64,000 bases of DNA from JALHUB01 sp050010555 (GTDB lineage Bacteria; Chloroflexota; Dehalococcoidia; DSTF01; JALHUB01). Under the pieces are notes generated by a model. It was not told where the DNA came from. It saw only the letters and a program-made list of their open reading frames with translations, and ran no database searches. Where the stretch lies: the NCBI GenBank assembly GCA_050010555.1, contig JBEKKV010000005.1, positions 1-64,000 of the forward strand. The letters are read 5' to 3'. Shown here piece after piece: positions 25,072 to 33,400 of this stretch. Both the position numbers and the translations under genes were made by a program. Numbering within the stretch: position 1 is the stretch's first letter; each line of letters begins with the position of its first letter.

Positions 25072-25545
25072 TCAGCCACTGCGCACGACGAGCGTCTTTG
25101 CTGCAAGATCGCCGATGCGTTGCTTCTTGTCATTGACCGCCACGGCGATGAGCCCTACGAGATAGAAGACGGGCAGCCCGTCAACGATGCGCAGTATGTT
25201 CCTGATGAGCACTGCCGCCCATGTGACGCGACTGCCATCGACGTCCACAACCTTCAGGCCCATGACCATCTTCCCCAGCGTGGCACTGAAGAGCCCCTCA
25301 AACAGCAGGAAGTACCCAAACTGGATGAGAAAGAAGAGCAAGAGCGGTCCCCCGTTCAGATAGGCGTGCGCGTTATGCGTGTTGTCCTGGCTGGTCGTGC
25401 CCATGTTTCCCCACAGAGCGGCCATGAGCAGGAACACGAGGAGGAAGAGCGCGATGTCTATGAGCGCAGCGATGATGCGGGTACCGGTAACATTGAATGC
25501 AAGCGGAGTCTCAGCAAGCTGTTCCTGCTGGAGTTCGGAATCCAT
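25072..25545 (-). CDS. RDD-family membrane protein
   Basis: A 157-residue protein with three or four membrane helices. RDD features are RIIAALIDIALFL near the start (the R..A..ID element), GLFSATLGKMVMGLKVVDVDG in the middle and NDKKQRIGDLAAKTLVV at the end. Such proteins are thought to help ion or solute movement, but the biochemistry is thin. Start ATG 25545 has AAAGGAG upstream; a TTG at 25554 sits too close to that site. Transcribed with or after the acyl-CoA synthetase gene 34 bases upstream. Confidence 0.88.
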   Translation of the reverse strand: MDSELQQEQLAETPLAFNVTGTRIIAALIDIALFLLVFLLMAALWGNMGTTSQDNTHNAHAYLNGGPLLLFFLIQFGYFLLFEGLFSATLGKMVMGLKVVDVDGSRVTWAAVLIRNILRIVDGLPVFYLVGLIAVAVNDKKQRIGDLAAKTLVVRSG

Positions 25546-25579
25546 CCCTCGCAACTCCTTTCGACTTCAAACGTCCCGA

Positions 25580-27115
25580 TTAACAAACGCCTTCCGACTC
25601 GCCGAAGAGCTCCTCTTTGAGCGCCTTCTTCTGCACCTTGCCTGTCAACGTCTTCGGCAGATCGTGTCGAAAGATGACCTCCTGCGGCAGCTTGTAGTCG
25701 GCCATGCGCTCCCGGCAGTAGGCGATGACGTCGTCTGCCTCGAGTGTTGCGCCGGGAAAGGGCACGACGACGGCGACCACTCGCTCGCCCCACACTTCGT
25801 CCTTGCGGCCGAGCACCGTCGCTTCGGCGATCATGGGGTGCGTGAACAGCACCTCCTCGACCTCGCGCGGGTAGATGTTCTCGCCGCCGCGGATGATCAT
25901 GTCCTTCCTGCGGTCGATGATGAAGAAGTAGCCGTCCTCGTCCTCGTAGCCCATGTCGCCGGTGCGCAGCCAGCCGTCAACGATTGTCTCCGCGGTCGCC
26001 TCGGCGTTGTTGTAGTAGCCCTGCATAACGTTGGGGCCTTGGATGACGATTTCGCCGCATTCGCCGCTGGGGAGCTCCTTCATATCCTCATCGACGATCT
26101 TCATCGCCTGGCCGCGAACCGGCAGGCCGATCGACCCGGCCTTGCGGACACCCCAGTAAGGGTTCAGCGCCGAGACGCAGGTGCCTTCGGTCAGCCCGTA
26201 GCCTTCGATGATGCGCAGGCCGAACGTCTCCTCGAATCGCTGCATGATCTCCAGCGGCAGCGGCGCCGCCCCCGAGATAACGAAATCGAGGGAGCTTATG
26301 TCGAGTCCTTCCTTGACAGGCGCCAGCAAGAGGATGGACAGCATCGTCGGGACGGCGTTGAACGTGTTCGGCTGGTAGCGAGCCACCGTCTCCCAGAAGT
26401 CGCTGGGGCTGAAGCGCTCCCACAGCGCGATAGCGCCGCCCGTAAGGAACTGCGTGAGGCTGGTAATCTGGGCGTTGGCGTGAAAGAGCGGCAGAACCTG
26501 GCCGAGGCAGCCTTCATGGGGCGAAACGGGGATGAGCTCGGCGGAGGCCATCGTGTCCCAGACGCAGTTCCAGTGTGAGATCATAGCGCCCTTCGGCTTG
26601 CCGGTCGTGCCGGAGGTGTAAACGATGGCCGCCAGGTCGTCGCGGGCGATCTCGACTGGCGCGAGCTCGGCCGACCGGGCGAGCAGGTCGCTGTAGGCCG
26701 AGGCGCCCTCTGTCGCGCCCTCCAGGCAGACGACGTGCCGGAGCGCCGGGCACGAGCCGCGGACGGCGTTCACCGTCGGCATCAGCGCTTCGCTGGTGAT
26801 GAGCGCGACGGCGCCGGAGTCGCTCAGGACGTGGCGCACCTCGTCGCCCTTGAAAAGCGCGTTAATCGGCCCAAAGACGGCGCCCAGCTTCAGGATTCCG
26901 AACCAGACGTAGAAGTAGTCGGGGCAGTTCGGCAGATAGACGGAGACGACGTCCCCTTTCTTCGCGCCCAGTGCTTTGAGGCCGTTCGCGACCTGATTGA
27001 CGCGCTCGTCCAGCTCTCGGTAGGTGACCTCTTCATCGCGCCAATAGATGCACGTCTCGTCCGCCAGCTCTTCGCGGTACAGTTCGACTAGCTCGCGCAG
27101 GTTGTTCGGGACCAT
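25580..27115 (-). CDS. AMP-forming acyl-CoA synthetase (FadD-like)
   Basis: A 511-residue adenylate-forming enzyme that should activate a fatty or aromatic acid to its CoA thioester. The P-loop YTSGTTGKPKGA, the GYGLTEG motif, GWLRTGDMG and the C-terminal hinge and catalytic lysine region (LPKTLTGKVQKK) are complete. Similarity is greatest to long-chain-acid ligases, but chain length cannot be told. Start ATG 27115 has GCAGGAGG upstream. It could feed the enoyl-CoA hydratase and methylmalonyl-CoA genes elsewhere in the window. Confidence 0.9.
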   Translation of the reverse strand: MVPNNLRELVELYREELADETCIYWRDEEVTYRELDERVNQVANGLKALGAKKGDVVSVYLPNCPDYFYVWFGILKLGAVFGPINALFKGDEVRHVLSDSGAVALITSEALMPTVNAVRGSCPALRHVVCLEGATEGASAYSDLLARSAELAPVEIARDDLAAIVYTSGTTGKPKGAMISHWNCVWDTMASAELIPVSPHEGCLGQVLPLFHANAQITSLTQFLTGGAIALWERFSPSDFWETVARYQPNTFNAVPTMLSILLLAPVKEGLDISSLDFVISGAAPLPLEIMQRFEETFGLRIIEGYGLTEGTCVSALNPYWGVRKAGSIGLPVRGQAMKIVDEDMKELPSGECGEIVIQGPNVMQGYYNNAEATAETIVDGWLRTGDMGYEDEDGYFFIIDRRKDMIIRGGENIYPREVEEVLFTHPMIAEATVLGRKDEVWGERVVAVVVPFPGATLEADDVIAYCRERMADYKLPQEVIFRHDLPKTLTGKVQKKALKEELFGESEGVC

Positions 27116-27403
27116 CGTTGTTGCCTCCTGCTTTCGATGACCGTGAGCAGAGTTTACTCCGCGCCCGTCGCTTCGTCCACGGCGAGCGGCAGACAGGCGC
27201 GTCGGCGAGGGCTTTCCTTACCTCCGGCGGTCGTAATATCGTATTCCTAAGGGCTTTCCCCGACGCGACTAGGGATTTTCCTGAGTGCTATCTGCGGGGA
27301 AGCGCCGATACTATAGATGCGGCAAGAAGATAACAAGATGCTAACCGACATAAGACGTCGCTTGGGTGCGCCGGCGGATGAAGGCGCAACACAGGGAGCA
27401 CGG

Positions 27404-27970
27404 ATGCTCCTGCTGCGTCGACTCGGTCTCCTTCTTGCGGCGACTTCCTGGCGGGCGCGCGGCTTCGCTGCTCTGGCCGTCGGGCTTGTCATCGGCGCGG
27501 GATTCCGCTTCCACAACGCCGGAGACGTCGCCGTGGTGGCCGTCTACATAGTCGTGTTTGTCACCTGCGCCGCTACCGACATCGCCTGGTTCCGCGTTCC
27601 AAACGTCATCACCTACCCGGCGATCATCCTGGGACTGCTGGCCGGCGCGCTCATGCCCGGCGGCAGCCTGCGGACGACGCTGGAGGGAGCGGCTACGGCA
27701 GGCGGCTTCATGCTGCTCGCGTTCATCATCTCGCGCGGCGCTATGGGCTTGGGCGACGTGAAGCTGGCGCTTTTCTCTGGAATTGCGGTCGGCTGGCCGT
27801 TGGTGGGCAACGTGCTGATGCTGATGGCTTTGAGCGGCGGCACTGCGGCCGTCATTCTGCTGCTGACGCGGGTCAAGGGTCGGAGGGACCCGATACCGTA
27901 CGCGCCGTTCATCTCGGCGGCTACGATAGCCGTCATCTTATGGCAAGGAACGTCTTTCGCGCGGTTCTAG
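27404..27970 (+). CDS. Prepilin peptidase (A24 family)
   Basis: A 188-residue membrane aspartic peptidase with about six helices. The two catalytic aspartates are Asp59 (CAATDIAWFRVPN) and Asp118 (GLGDVK, the GxGD motif). There is no N-terminal methylase domain with Cys pairs, so it is of the short TadV/CpaA-like or FlaK-like type. It would process type IV pilin-like signal peptides. No pilus genes are in the window. Start ATG 27404 has GGGAG six bases upstream; in-frame ATGs at 27317 and 27338 lack a site. Confidence 0.82.
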   Translation: MLLLRRLGLLLAATSWRARGFAALAVGLVIGAGFRFHNAGDVAVVAVYIVVFVTCAATDIAWFRVPNVITYPAIILGLLAGALMPGGSLRTTLEGAATAGGFMLLAFIISRGAMGLGDVKLALFSGIAVGWPLVGNVLMLMALSGGTAAVILLLTRVKGRRDPIPYAPFISAATIAVILWQGTSFARF

Positions 27971-28060
27971 AGCGCGACTGACATAGCTGGCGGCGGGAAT
28001 CGAAAGGAGCGTGGTGTCTCGCAGGAGGCGAGGCATCCGGATGCGCTGGCTCGCCGTTCG

Positions 28061-28089
28061 TTGTGATCGCCACCTCGGTGTGGTATACT
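28061..28089 (+). promoter_or_regulatory. Promoter of the GT4 gene
   Basis: TTGTGA (28061-28066), 17-base spacer, TATACT (28084-28089) with extended TG at 28081. The leader to the ATG at 28223 is about 127 bases and contains short hairpins but no riboswitch I recognise. Confidence 0.65.
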
Positions 28090-28222
28090 ATAAATTGAAC
28101 CACACCAAACGAGCTTCACACAAGCTACAGGCCGGAACCCCCGGATACCTCAGAACCTTTCGCGAGGCGGTTGGGCGCGGCGCACGCGGCCCGGCATCGC
28201 ATATTAGCATGGAGGCTTTAGC

Positions 28223-29338
28223 ATGAGAATCCTTCAACTGGCACCGCTCTGGGAAACCGTGCCGCCGCCCGCTTATGGAGGTACGGAGGCAGTCGTCAGC
28301 GTCCTTTGCGAAGAGCTGGTTAGACGCGGCCACGACGTGACGCTCTGGGCGTCCGGCGACTCCCGCACCAGCGCCGAGCTCTATTCCATCTATCATCGCA
28401 GCCTGCGCACCGCGTCCGATCTTGAGGATCCGAGTTGGCACGCGCTTATGCATGCCACCACCTCTCTCCGCGACGCCGGCAGCTACGACATCGTTCACAA
28501 TCACATCGGCGAGATCGTGATGTCCATGGCACATCTCATCCCCACGCCCATGCTGACGACGATGCACTGTCTCATCACGCCGTACACAAAGTTCATCTGG
28601 GACCACTACGACGGCTGGTACAACACCATCAGCCACTCGGAGAAGCTGACGATGCCGGCGGTGGCGAACAACCGGTACGCCGGCGTGGTGCACAACGGAA
28701 TCGACGTCGAAAGCTTCCCGTATAGCGAGAAAAAGGACGATTACCTCCTCTTCCTCAGCCGGATTTCGACCGACAAGGCGCCACACGAGGCCGTCGAGGT
28801 TGCAAAGCGGCTGGGCATGCGGCTTCTCATCGCCGGCAAAGTCGACCCGAACGACCAGGACCAGGCCTACTTCAAGAACGTCCTCGAGCCGCTTGTCGAC
28901 GGCAAGCAGATCCAGTTCCTCGGCGAAGCGGACCAACGGATGAAGCGAGAGCTCTACGAGAAGGCTTACTGCCTGGTCCTTCCTCTTCGCTGGGAAGAGC
29001 CGTTCGGCCTGGTGATGGCGGAGGCGATGGCCTGCGGCACGCCCGTCGTTGCTCTCCAGCGCGGCGCCGCTGCCGAGATCATCGTCGACGGCGAGACCGG
29101 CTACCTGGTGGATGACCTAGACGAGATGGTGGAAGCAGTCCGCAAAATCGACCGCATTGACCCGAGGCGCTGCCGGCGCCACATCGAGGCGAACTTCAGC
29201 CCGTCGCACATGGCCGAAGGCTACCTGCGGGTGTATCAGCAGATTATCCGGCAGGCGTCCGCTCAGCCGACGCTCACGACCGTGGGCGCAACGGCGTTGC
29301 TGCCGATGCAGGGCGAGGCCGAGACGGCCGTAGCCTAG
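28223..29338 (+). CDS. Family 4 glycosyltransferase (GT-B fold)
   Basis: A 371-residue GT-B enzyme. The N-terminal glycine loop AYGGTEAVVS suits acceptor binding, while the C-terminal domain has FLSRIS and the donor-binding signature EEPFGLVMAEAMACGTPVV followed by GETGYLV. It most resembles the GT4 group found beside sugar or trehalose-like metabolism in actinobacteria and Chloroflexota, using a nucleotide sugar. The ribosome site is GGAGG. Acceptor and product are unknown. Confidence 0.88.
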   Translation: MRILQLAPLWETVPPPAYGGTEAVVSVLCEELVRRGHDVTLWASGDSRTSAELYSIYHRSLRTASDLEDPSWHALMHATTSLRDAGSYDIVHNHIGEIVMSMAHLIPTPMLTTMHCLITPYTKFIWDHYDGWYNTISHSEKLTMPAVANNRYAGVVHNGIDVESFPYSEKKDDYLLFLSRISTDKAPHEAVEVAKRLGMRLLIAGKVDPNDQDQAYFKNVLEPLVDGKQIQFLGEADQRMKRELYEKAYCLVLPLRWEEPFGLVMAEAMACGTPVVALQRGAAAEIIVDGETGYLVDDLDEMVEAVRKIDRIDPRRCRRHIEANFSPSHMAEGYLRVYQQIIRQASAQPTLTTVGATALLPMQGEAETAVA

Positions 29339-29445
29339 GACAGCTCCGCGAGGTTTCTCACTGGCTCAAGGCGCTTTGCCGCGCTAGAATGAATACGCCT
29401 GCCTGCTGACAAGCAGCGCGGGAATTCGCTAGCGAGGCCGCCCAC

Positions 29446-30471
29446 TTGCCGATAGAAGTCAAACTCCTCGACCACAGCCACGACCCGATTCGCTCGCTTT
29501 ACGTCGCCTACCGTACGGCGTACTCGTCGCTCAAGCCGGCGGAGATAGACGCGCGCATCGAGTCGGAGTGGATTACGCGCGCGCAGATGCTCGAGTTCGT
29601 CGAGAAGCGGCTGGAGACGGGCCACTCGTCGCCGCTGGAGCAGGTGTGGTTCGAGTTCGCGCTCTCCGGCGTCACGCGCGCCTTCAGCCATCAGTTCGTG
29701 CGGCACCGCATCGGCATCAGCTTCGAGCAGCAGAGCCAGCGTTATGTCGCGTTCAAGGAGGGCGAGTTCCCCTTCACGCTGCCGGAGTCGGTCCGAAACG
29801 CGGGCCTGGCCGACAAGATGGAGGAGGCGTTCGCCGGCCTGGGACACCTCTACCAGGAGATGCTCGACGCGGGCGTGCCGGCGGAGGACGCGCGCTTCCT
29901 CATCCCGAACGCGGCGCAGACCAACTTCAAGATAACCGTCAACTTCCAGTCGCTGCTGCACATCTGTGACCTGCGACTCTGCACGCGGGCGCAGTGGGAG
30001 TTCCGCAAGGTAGCATCGCTGATGCGGGCGGAGGTGAAGCAAGTCGCGCCGGAGCTGGCGCGCTACCTCCAGCCGAAGTGCGGTGAGCGTCGCACGGGCT
30101 ACTGCGACGAGACGTACGAGGACTGGCAGAACTGCCCGATTGGTCGCAAGCGACCGCACAAGCGAGGCCTGTACACCGGATACCTTGAGTTTCAGGCGTT
30201 GCTGGCCAAGATCGAGCGCGCGAAGGAAGCCCGGCGCGCCAGGGACAGAGCAAGGCGGGTCGCAGAAAAAGCCCCGCGGGTTGCGGAACCTGCGGAACAG
30301 GGCAAAGCCGCTCTTGGGGAAGAAGCGGCAATTGTCTCAGATCGCGAGTACCTCAGGCAAAAGATGGGCCTAGGACAAATGTTCCTGATGGCAATTGAGG
30401 AACTGGCGGACGACGACTTCGCGACCATCGAGCGCGGAACGGACGTCAGCGAACGCGGCGAGAGCTACTGA
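29446..30471 (+). CDS. thyX: Flavin-dependent thymidylate synthase with C-terminal extension
   Basis: A 341-residue ThyX, which makes dTMP from dUMP using FAD and methylene-tetrahydrofolate. The signature region reads RHRIGISFEQQSQRY: the usual RHR-x7-S motif has one extra residue here. Other ThyX features are GHSSPLEQVWFEFALSG and PNAAQTNF with NFQSLLHICDLRLC. The protein is about 100 residues longer than most; the C-terminal 90 residues are charged, helical and without a known domain. Start TTG 29446 has GAGG upstream. No ThyA is present in the window. Confidence 0.87.
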   Translation: MPIEVKLLDHSHDPIRSLYVAYRTAYSSLKPAEIDARIESEWITRAQMLEFVEKRLETGHSSPLEQVWFEFALSGVTRAFSHQFVRHRIGISFEQQSQRYVAFKEGEFPFTLPESVRNAGLADKMEEAFAGLGHLYQEMLDAGVPAEDARFLIPNAAQTNFKITVNFQSLLHICDLRLCTRAQWEFRKVASLMRAEVKQVAPELARYLQPKCGERRTGYCDETYEDWQNCPIGRKRPHKRGLYTGYLEFQALLAKIERAKEARRARDRARRVAEKAPRVAEPAEQGKAALGEEAAIVSDREYLRQKMGLGQMFLMAIEELADDDFATIERGTDVSERGESY

Positions 30472-30523
30472 AGCCTGGGGGTTCGCAGCACCTCGAACCG
30501 CGAGCCAAACGAGGAGGATGCAG

Positions 30524-30853
30524 GTGATCGAACCCACTCTCTCCAACGAAATCGCAATAGTTGCATGCGGCTACCCGGCAAACGAAATGGCAGCGCAGTT
30601 GAGCCGCCTTGTCGCGAGGTTTGACCGTGGCAACGTCAGAGACGCTGCCATGCAACTGGTCGACTCCCTCACCCTGGTTGCTGACGTTATGGAGACGTAC
30701 CCGAAGGAATATATGAGCCAAGACATGAAGGACATACCTGAGCAACTGCGTGAGTGGCTGTTAAGGAAGCGCCAGCGCGCCGCTGAACTGAAGCGGGACA
30801 TTCAGGACTTCGAGCAGGCTCTGGCGGAGACGGGCGTTAGTTCACAAGACTGA
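30524..30853 (+). CDS. Conserved small protein, function unknown
   Basis: A 109-residue acidic, helical protein of no family I recognise. It ends in a coiled stretch (LRKRQRAAELKRDIQDFEQAL). Start GTG 30524 is chosen because GAGGAGG (30511-30517) is six bases upstream; an in-frame ATG at 30518 abuts that site. It lies 52 bases after thyX in the same direction and may be co-transcribed. Confidence 0.55.
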   Translation: MIEPTLSNEIAIVACGYPANEMAAQLSRLVARFDRGNVRDAAMQLVDSLTLVADVMETYPKEYMSQDMKDIPEQLREWLLRKRQRAAELKRDIQDFEQALAETGVSSQD

Positions 30854-30873
30854 CGGCCGGGAGGATGCCGAGG

Positions 30874-30903
30874 TTGACAGGTTCAGCACAGGAACGGTAG
30901 ACT
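30874..30903 (+). promoter_or_regulatory. Promoter of the rplU-rpmA-rpmE operon
   Basis: TTGACA (30874-30879), 18-base spacer, TAGACT (30898-30903). It has the same -10 variant as the structured-RNA promoter at 19192. Confidence 0.7.
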
Positions 30904-30934
30904 AGACTGGTTCTGCGCTCAGAGGAGGACTCCC

Positions 30935-31321
30935 ATTTACGCGATCGTCCGTAGCGGCGGCAAGCAATATCGAGTCGAAGTCGGCACCAAGATCGACGTC
31001 GAGAAGCTGCGCGCGGCCGAGGGCGACACAATAGAGCTCGTGGACGTCCTCATGCTGGCTGACAGCGGCCACGTGACAGCGGGCAACCCCCTTGTGGCCG
31101 GCGCGAAGGTGACAGCGCAGGTCATCGAGCAGGGCCGCGGCCCCAAGAAGATCGTCTTCAAGTACAAGTCGAAGGTGCGCTTCCGGAAGCGGACGGGGCA
31201 CCGTCAGCCGTTCACGCGGCTCGCGATCGAGCAGATCGTCGCGCCGGGCGCGGAGGCAGCGGCGCCGAAGCGAAGGCATCGGGCGAAGGCCGAGGCCAAG
31301 GAAGAGGAGAGCGAGGGGTAG
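30935..31321 (+). CDS. rplU: 50S ribosomal protein L21, ATT start
   Basis: A 128-residue L21 of the large ribosomal subunit. The conserved N-terminus YAIVRSGGKQYRVEVG is encoded from 30938 and is preceded by ATT at 30935, with GAGGAGG eight bases ahead. No ATG, GTG or TTG occurs in frame between this site and the GTG at 31040, which would delete 35 conserved residues. I therefore read ATT as the initiation codon. The C-terminal tail is rich in Lys, Arg, Ala and Glu. First gene of a ribosomal operon. Confidence 0.9.
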   Translation: MYAIVRSGGKQYRVEVGTKIDVEKLRAAEGDTIELVDVLMLADSGHVTAGNPLVAGAKVTAQVIEQGRGPKKIVFKYKSKVRFRKRTGHRQPFTRLAIEQIVAPGAEAAAPKRRHRAKAEAKEEESEG

Positions 31322-31339
31322 GCCCCTCGTCGAGAAGAG

Positions 31340-31609
31340 ATGGCGCACAAGAAAGGCACGGGCAGCTCTCATAACAACCGCGACAGCGGCGGTCAGCGCC
31401 TCGGCGTCAAGCGCTACGACGGCCAGTTGGTGCTGCCCGGCACGATCATACTGAGACAGAGAGGGACGCGCTTCCATCCCGGCGACAACGTCGGCCTCGG
31501 ACGCGATTACACGATCTACTCTCTTATTCGAGGAAAGGTGAAGTTCGCACCGTACGCGAAGGGCCGGCGCAAGCAGGTGAGCGTGTACGGCGGCGAAGAG
31601 CAAGAATGA
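31340..31609 (+). CDS. rpmA: 50S ribosomal protein L27
   Basis: An 89-residue L27, full length, beginning MAHKKGTGSSHNNRDS; the N-terminal arm reaches the peptidyl-transferase centre. GVKRYDGQLVLPGTIILRQRGTRFHPG is the diagnostic core. There is no cleavable N-terminal extension of the Firmicutes kind. The rplU-rpmA order is conserved in most bacteria. The last four bases overlap rpmE (ATGA). Confidence 0.97.
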   Translation: MAHKKGTGSSHNNRDSGGQRLGVKRYDGQLVLPGTIILRQRGTRFHPGDNVGLGRDYTIYSLIRGKVKFAPYAKGRRKQVSVYGGEEQE

Positions 31610-31806
31610 AAAAAGGTATTCATCCGGACTACGTCGAGGCGACAGTACATTGCGCCTGCGGCAACGAGTTCACAACCCGCTCGACGAAGAAGGAGCTGCG
31701 CGTTGAGGTTTGCAGCCGCTGCCATCCCTTCTTCACGGGCGAACAGCGAATCGTCGACACGGCGGGCCGCGTGGAGCGCTTCAAGAGGCGCTACGGCCTT
31801 AAATAG
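31606..31806 (+). CDS. rpmE: 50S ribosomal protein L31, zinc-binding type
   Basis: A 66-residue L31 of the zinc-containing class: Cys residues in CACGN and CSRCHPFFTG form the site. This C+ form is the housekeeping version, as opposed to the zinc-free form expressed in zinc starvation. It overlaps rpmA by four bases, so the two are translationally coupled. A terminator follows at 31826-31860. Confidence 0.97.
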   Translation: MKKGIHPDYVEATVHCACGNEFTTRSTKKELRVEVCSRCHPFFTGEQRIVDTAGRVERFKRRYGLK

Positions 31807-31825
31807 AATCGACGCAAGCACAACG

Positions 31826-31860
31826 AGAAGGGGCGGAGTCAAATCCCGCCCCTTCTTGTT
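31826..31860 (+). terminator. Intrinsic terminator of the ribosomal operon
   Basis: An 11-bp perfect stem: AGAAGGGGCGG (31826-31836) with CCGCCCCTTCT (31846-31856), then TGTT. The short T-tract and the DUF1385 gene starting 19 bases on suggest partial read-through. Confidence 0.7.
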
Positions 31861-31878
31861 AAGGACGACTCCAGCGAC

Positions 31879-32814
31879 ATGACTGACCAGCACGCGCCCG
31901 AGACGAGCGGCAGGGCCATCCAGCACTACGGCGGCCAGGCCGTCATCGAGGGCGTCATGATGCGCGGCGAACGCAGCATGGCGACAGCCGTGCGCCAGCC
32001 CGACGGCGGCATTCGCGTCAAGTCGCAGTCGCTGGGCGGCGTCTACGTCGGCCCTGTGCGACGTATCGCCGTCTTGCGCGGCGTCATCGTCCTCTGGGAG
32101 ACGCTGGCGCTGGGCATGCGGGCGCTCGTCTTCTCGTCGGAGGTCGCGGCGGGAATCGCGCCGGAAGACGAGGAGGAGCTGGGCCCGGGCTACATCTGGC
32201 TGATCGTCGGCGTGACCCTGGTGCTGACGGCGGGGGTCTTCTTCGTCGCGCCGCTGCTCCTGACCGGCTGGCTGAGCTCGCGGCTGAACGGCAGTCTGGT
32301 CGTGCTCGTCGAAGGCGCCGTGCGGCTGGCGATGCTTCTCGGCTACATCTGGGGAATCGGCTTCATACCGGACATCCGCCGCGTCTTCGCCTATCACGGC
32401 GCGGAGCACCGGACGATCAACGCTTGGGAGGCCGGCGCGCCGTTGGAAGTGACGTCGGTGCGACGCTTCAGCAACGAGCATGCCCGCTGCGGCACGGCGT
32501 TCCTGCTGACGGTGGCCGTGGTGTCGCTTGTGCTCTTTGTGGCGCTGGGCACGCCGAGCTGGTGGTGGCGAATCGCCTCGCGCGTACTGCTGATACCGGT
32601 CATCGCGGCGGTGAGCTACGAGATCATCCGACTTAGCGGCGCCTACGGGCGATTCCGCGTCGTGCGGTGGGTGTCGCGGCCGAGCCTGGCGCTGCAGGCG
32701 CTGACGACGCGCGACCCGGACGACAGCCAGATAGAGGTGGCGATCCGGGCGCTGCAAGAGGTGCTGTCGCTAGACTCTCGCCCTTCCATCGCCGAAGGGA
32801 AGATGGAAAGTTGA
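31879..32814 (+). CDS. DUF1385 (YqhQ-like) membrane protein
   Basis: A 311-residue DUF1385 protein. Conserved blocks are YGGQAVIEGVMMRG at the start, RRIAVLRGVIVLWETLALGMRAL and the YHGAEHRTINAWE motif near the middle, whose His and Glu residues may bind metal. About four membrane helices. The function is unknown; a position beside rpmE is common in Chloroflexota and Firmicutes, which suggests a link to translation or prfA-type genes. Its TGA overlaps the ATG of a 64-codon ORF. Confidence 0.9.
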   Translation: MTDQHAPETSGRAIQHYGGQAVIEGVMMRGERSMATAVRQPDGGIRVKSQSLGGVYVGPVRRIAVLRGVIVLWETLALGMRALVFSSEVAAGIAPEDEEELGPGYIWLIVGVTLVLTAGVFFVAPLLLTGWLSSRLNGSLVVLVEGAVRLAMLLGYIWGIGFIPDIRRVFAYHGAEHRTINAWEAGAPLEVTSVRRFSNEHARCGTAFLLTVAVVSLVLFVALGTPSWWWRIASRVLLIPVIAAVSYEIIRLSGAYGRFRVVRWVSRPSLALQALTTRDPDDSQIEVAIRALQEVLSLDSRPSIAEGKMES

Positions 32815-33008
32815 TGACAAGACGAAAGGCCGAAAAGAAGGGCTCCCCATGGGCGAAGGAGCTGTACAACGTCTTCGCGCCGACGCGGCACAGCCTTCGA
32901 GATATACCCGAGCAGGACATCAACAACGCGATCGATGAGACGCTTCACGCTGTTCGACGCAAGGGGAAACGAACGAGCGGTTCGCAGGAGTCGAACGCTC
33001 ACAGGTGA
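32814..33008 (+). CDS. Small basic protein, hypothetical
   Basis: A 64-residue ORF whose ATG overlaps the DUF1385 stop (TGATG). The core KELYNVFAPTRHSLRDI is followed by an acidic helix (PEQDINNAIDETLHAV) and a basic tail. The start overlap and DUF1385 neighbour favour a real, coupled gene, but I recognise no family. It faces the end of hisI. Confidence 0.5.
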   Translation: MTRRKAEKKGSPWAKELYNVFAPTRHSLRDIPEQDINNAIDETLHAVRRKGKRTSGSQESNAHR

Positions 33009-33050
33009 GCCGTGGAAGGTTCAAACCCTCCGCTACATTCGCCGCTTTGC

Positions 33051-33386
33051 TTACAGTGTCTGGTCCCCCATCAGCCGGCCGTCGAACTCACGGTGGAAGC
33101 AGGTGCGCTCGCCGGTGTGGCAGGCCGGCCCGAGCGGCTGGGCGCGGATCAGCAGCGTATCGTCGTCGCAGTCGATCATGATGCGCCGGACGTTCAGGTA
33201 GTTGCCGGACGTGGCGCCTTTGTGCCACAGCTCCTGACGGCTGCGGCTGTAGAACCAGACCTGCCGCGATTCCAGCGTACGCTCCAGCGCCTCTTTGGTC
33301 ATGTAGGCAAGCATCAGCACCTCGTTCGTCTCGTCGTCCTGCACGATGACGGGAACGAGCCCCTGGCCTTTGTCGAAATCAACCAT
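33051..33386 (-). CDS. hisI: Phosphoribosyl-AMP cyclohydrolase
   Basis: A 111-residue monofunctional HisI, which opens the adenine ring of PR-AMP in histidine synthesis. Zinc and active-site residues lie in DCDDDTLLIRAQ, GPACHTGERTCF and the SRSRQELWHKGATSGN block. There is no fused HisE domain, so PR-ATP pyrophosphohydrolase must be encoded elsewhere. Start ATG 33386 has AGGAGG upstream. Last gene of the his operon. Confidence 0.96.
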   Translation of the reverse strand: MVDFDKGQGLVPVIVQDDETNEVLMLAYMTKEALERTLESRQVWFYSRSRQELWHKGATSGNYLNVRRIMIDCDDDTLLIRAQPLGPACHTGERTCFHREFDGRLMGDQTL

Positions 33387-33400
33387 CGAAAGCCTCCTGG

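Noticed and set aside
32985..33050. A TTCAAAC T-loop-like sequence suggesting a tRNA 3' end.
   Set aside because: The stem has a mismatch and no D-arm, anticodon arm or acceptor partner is present upstream.
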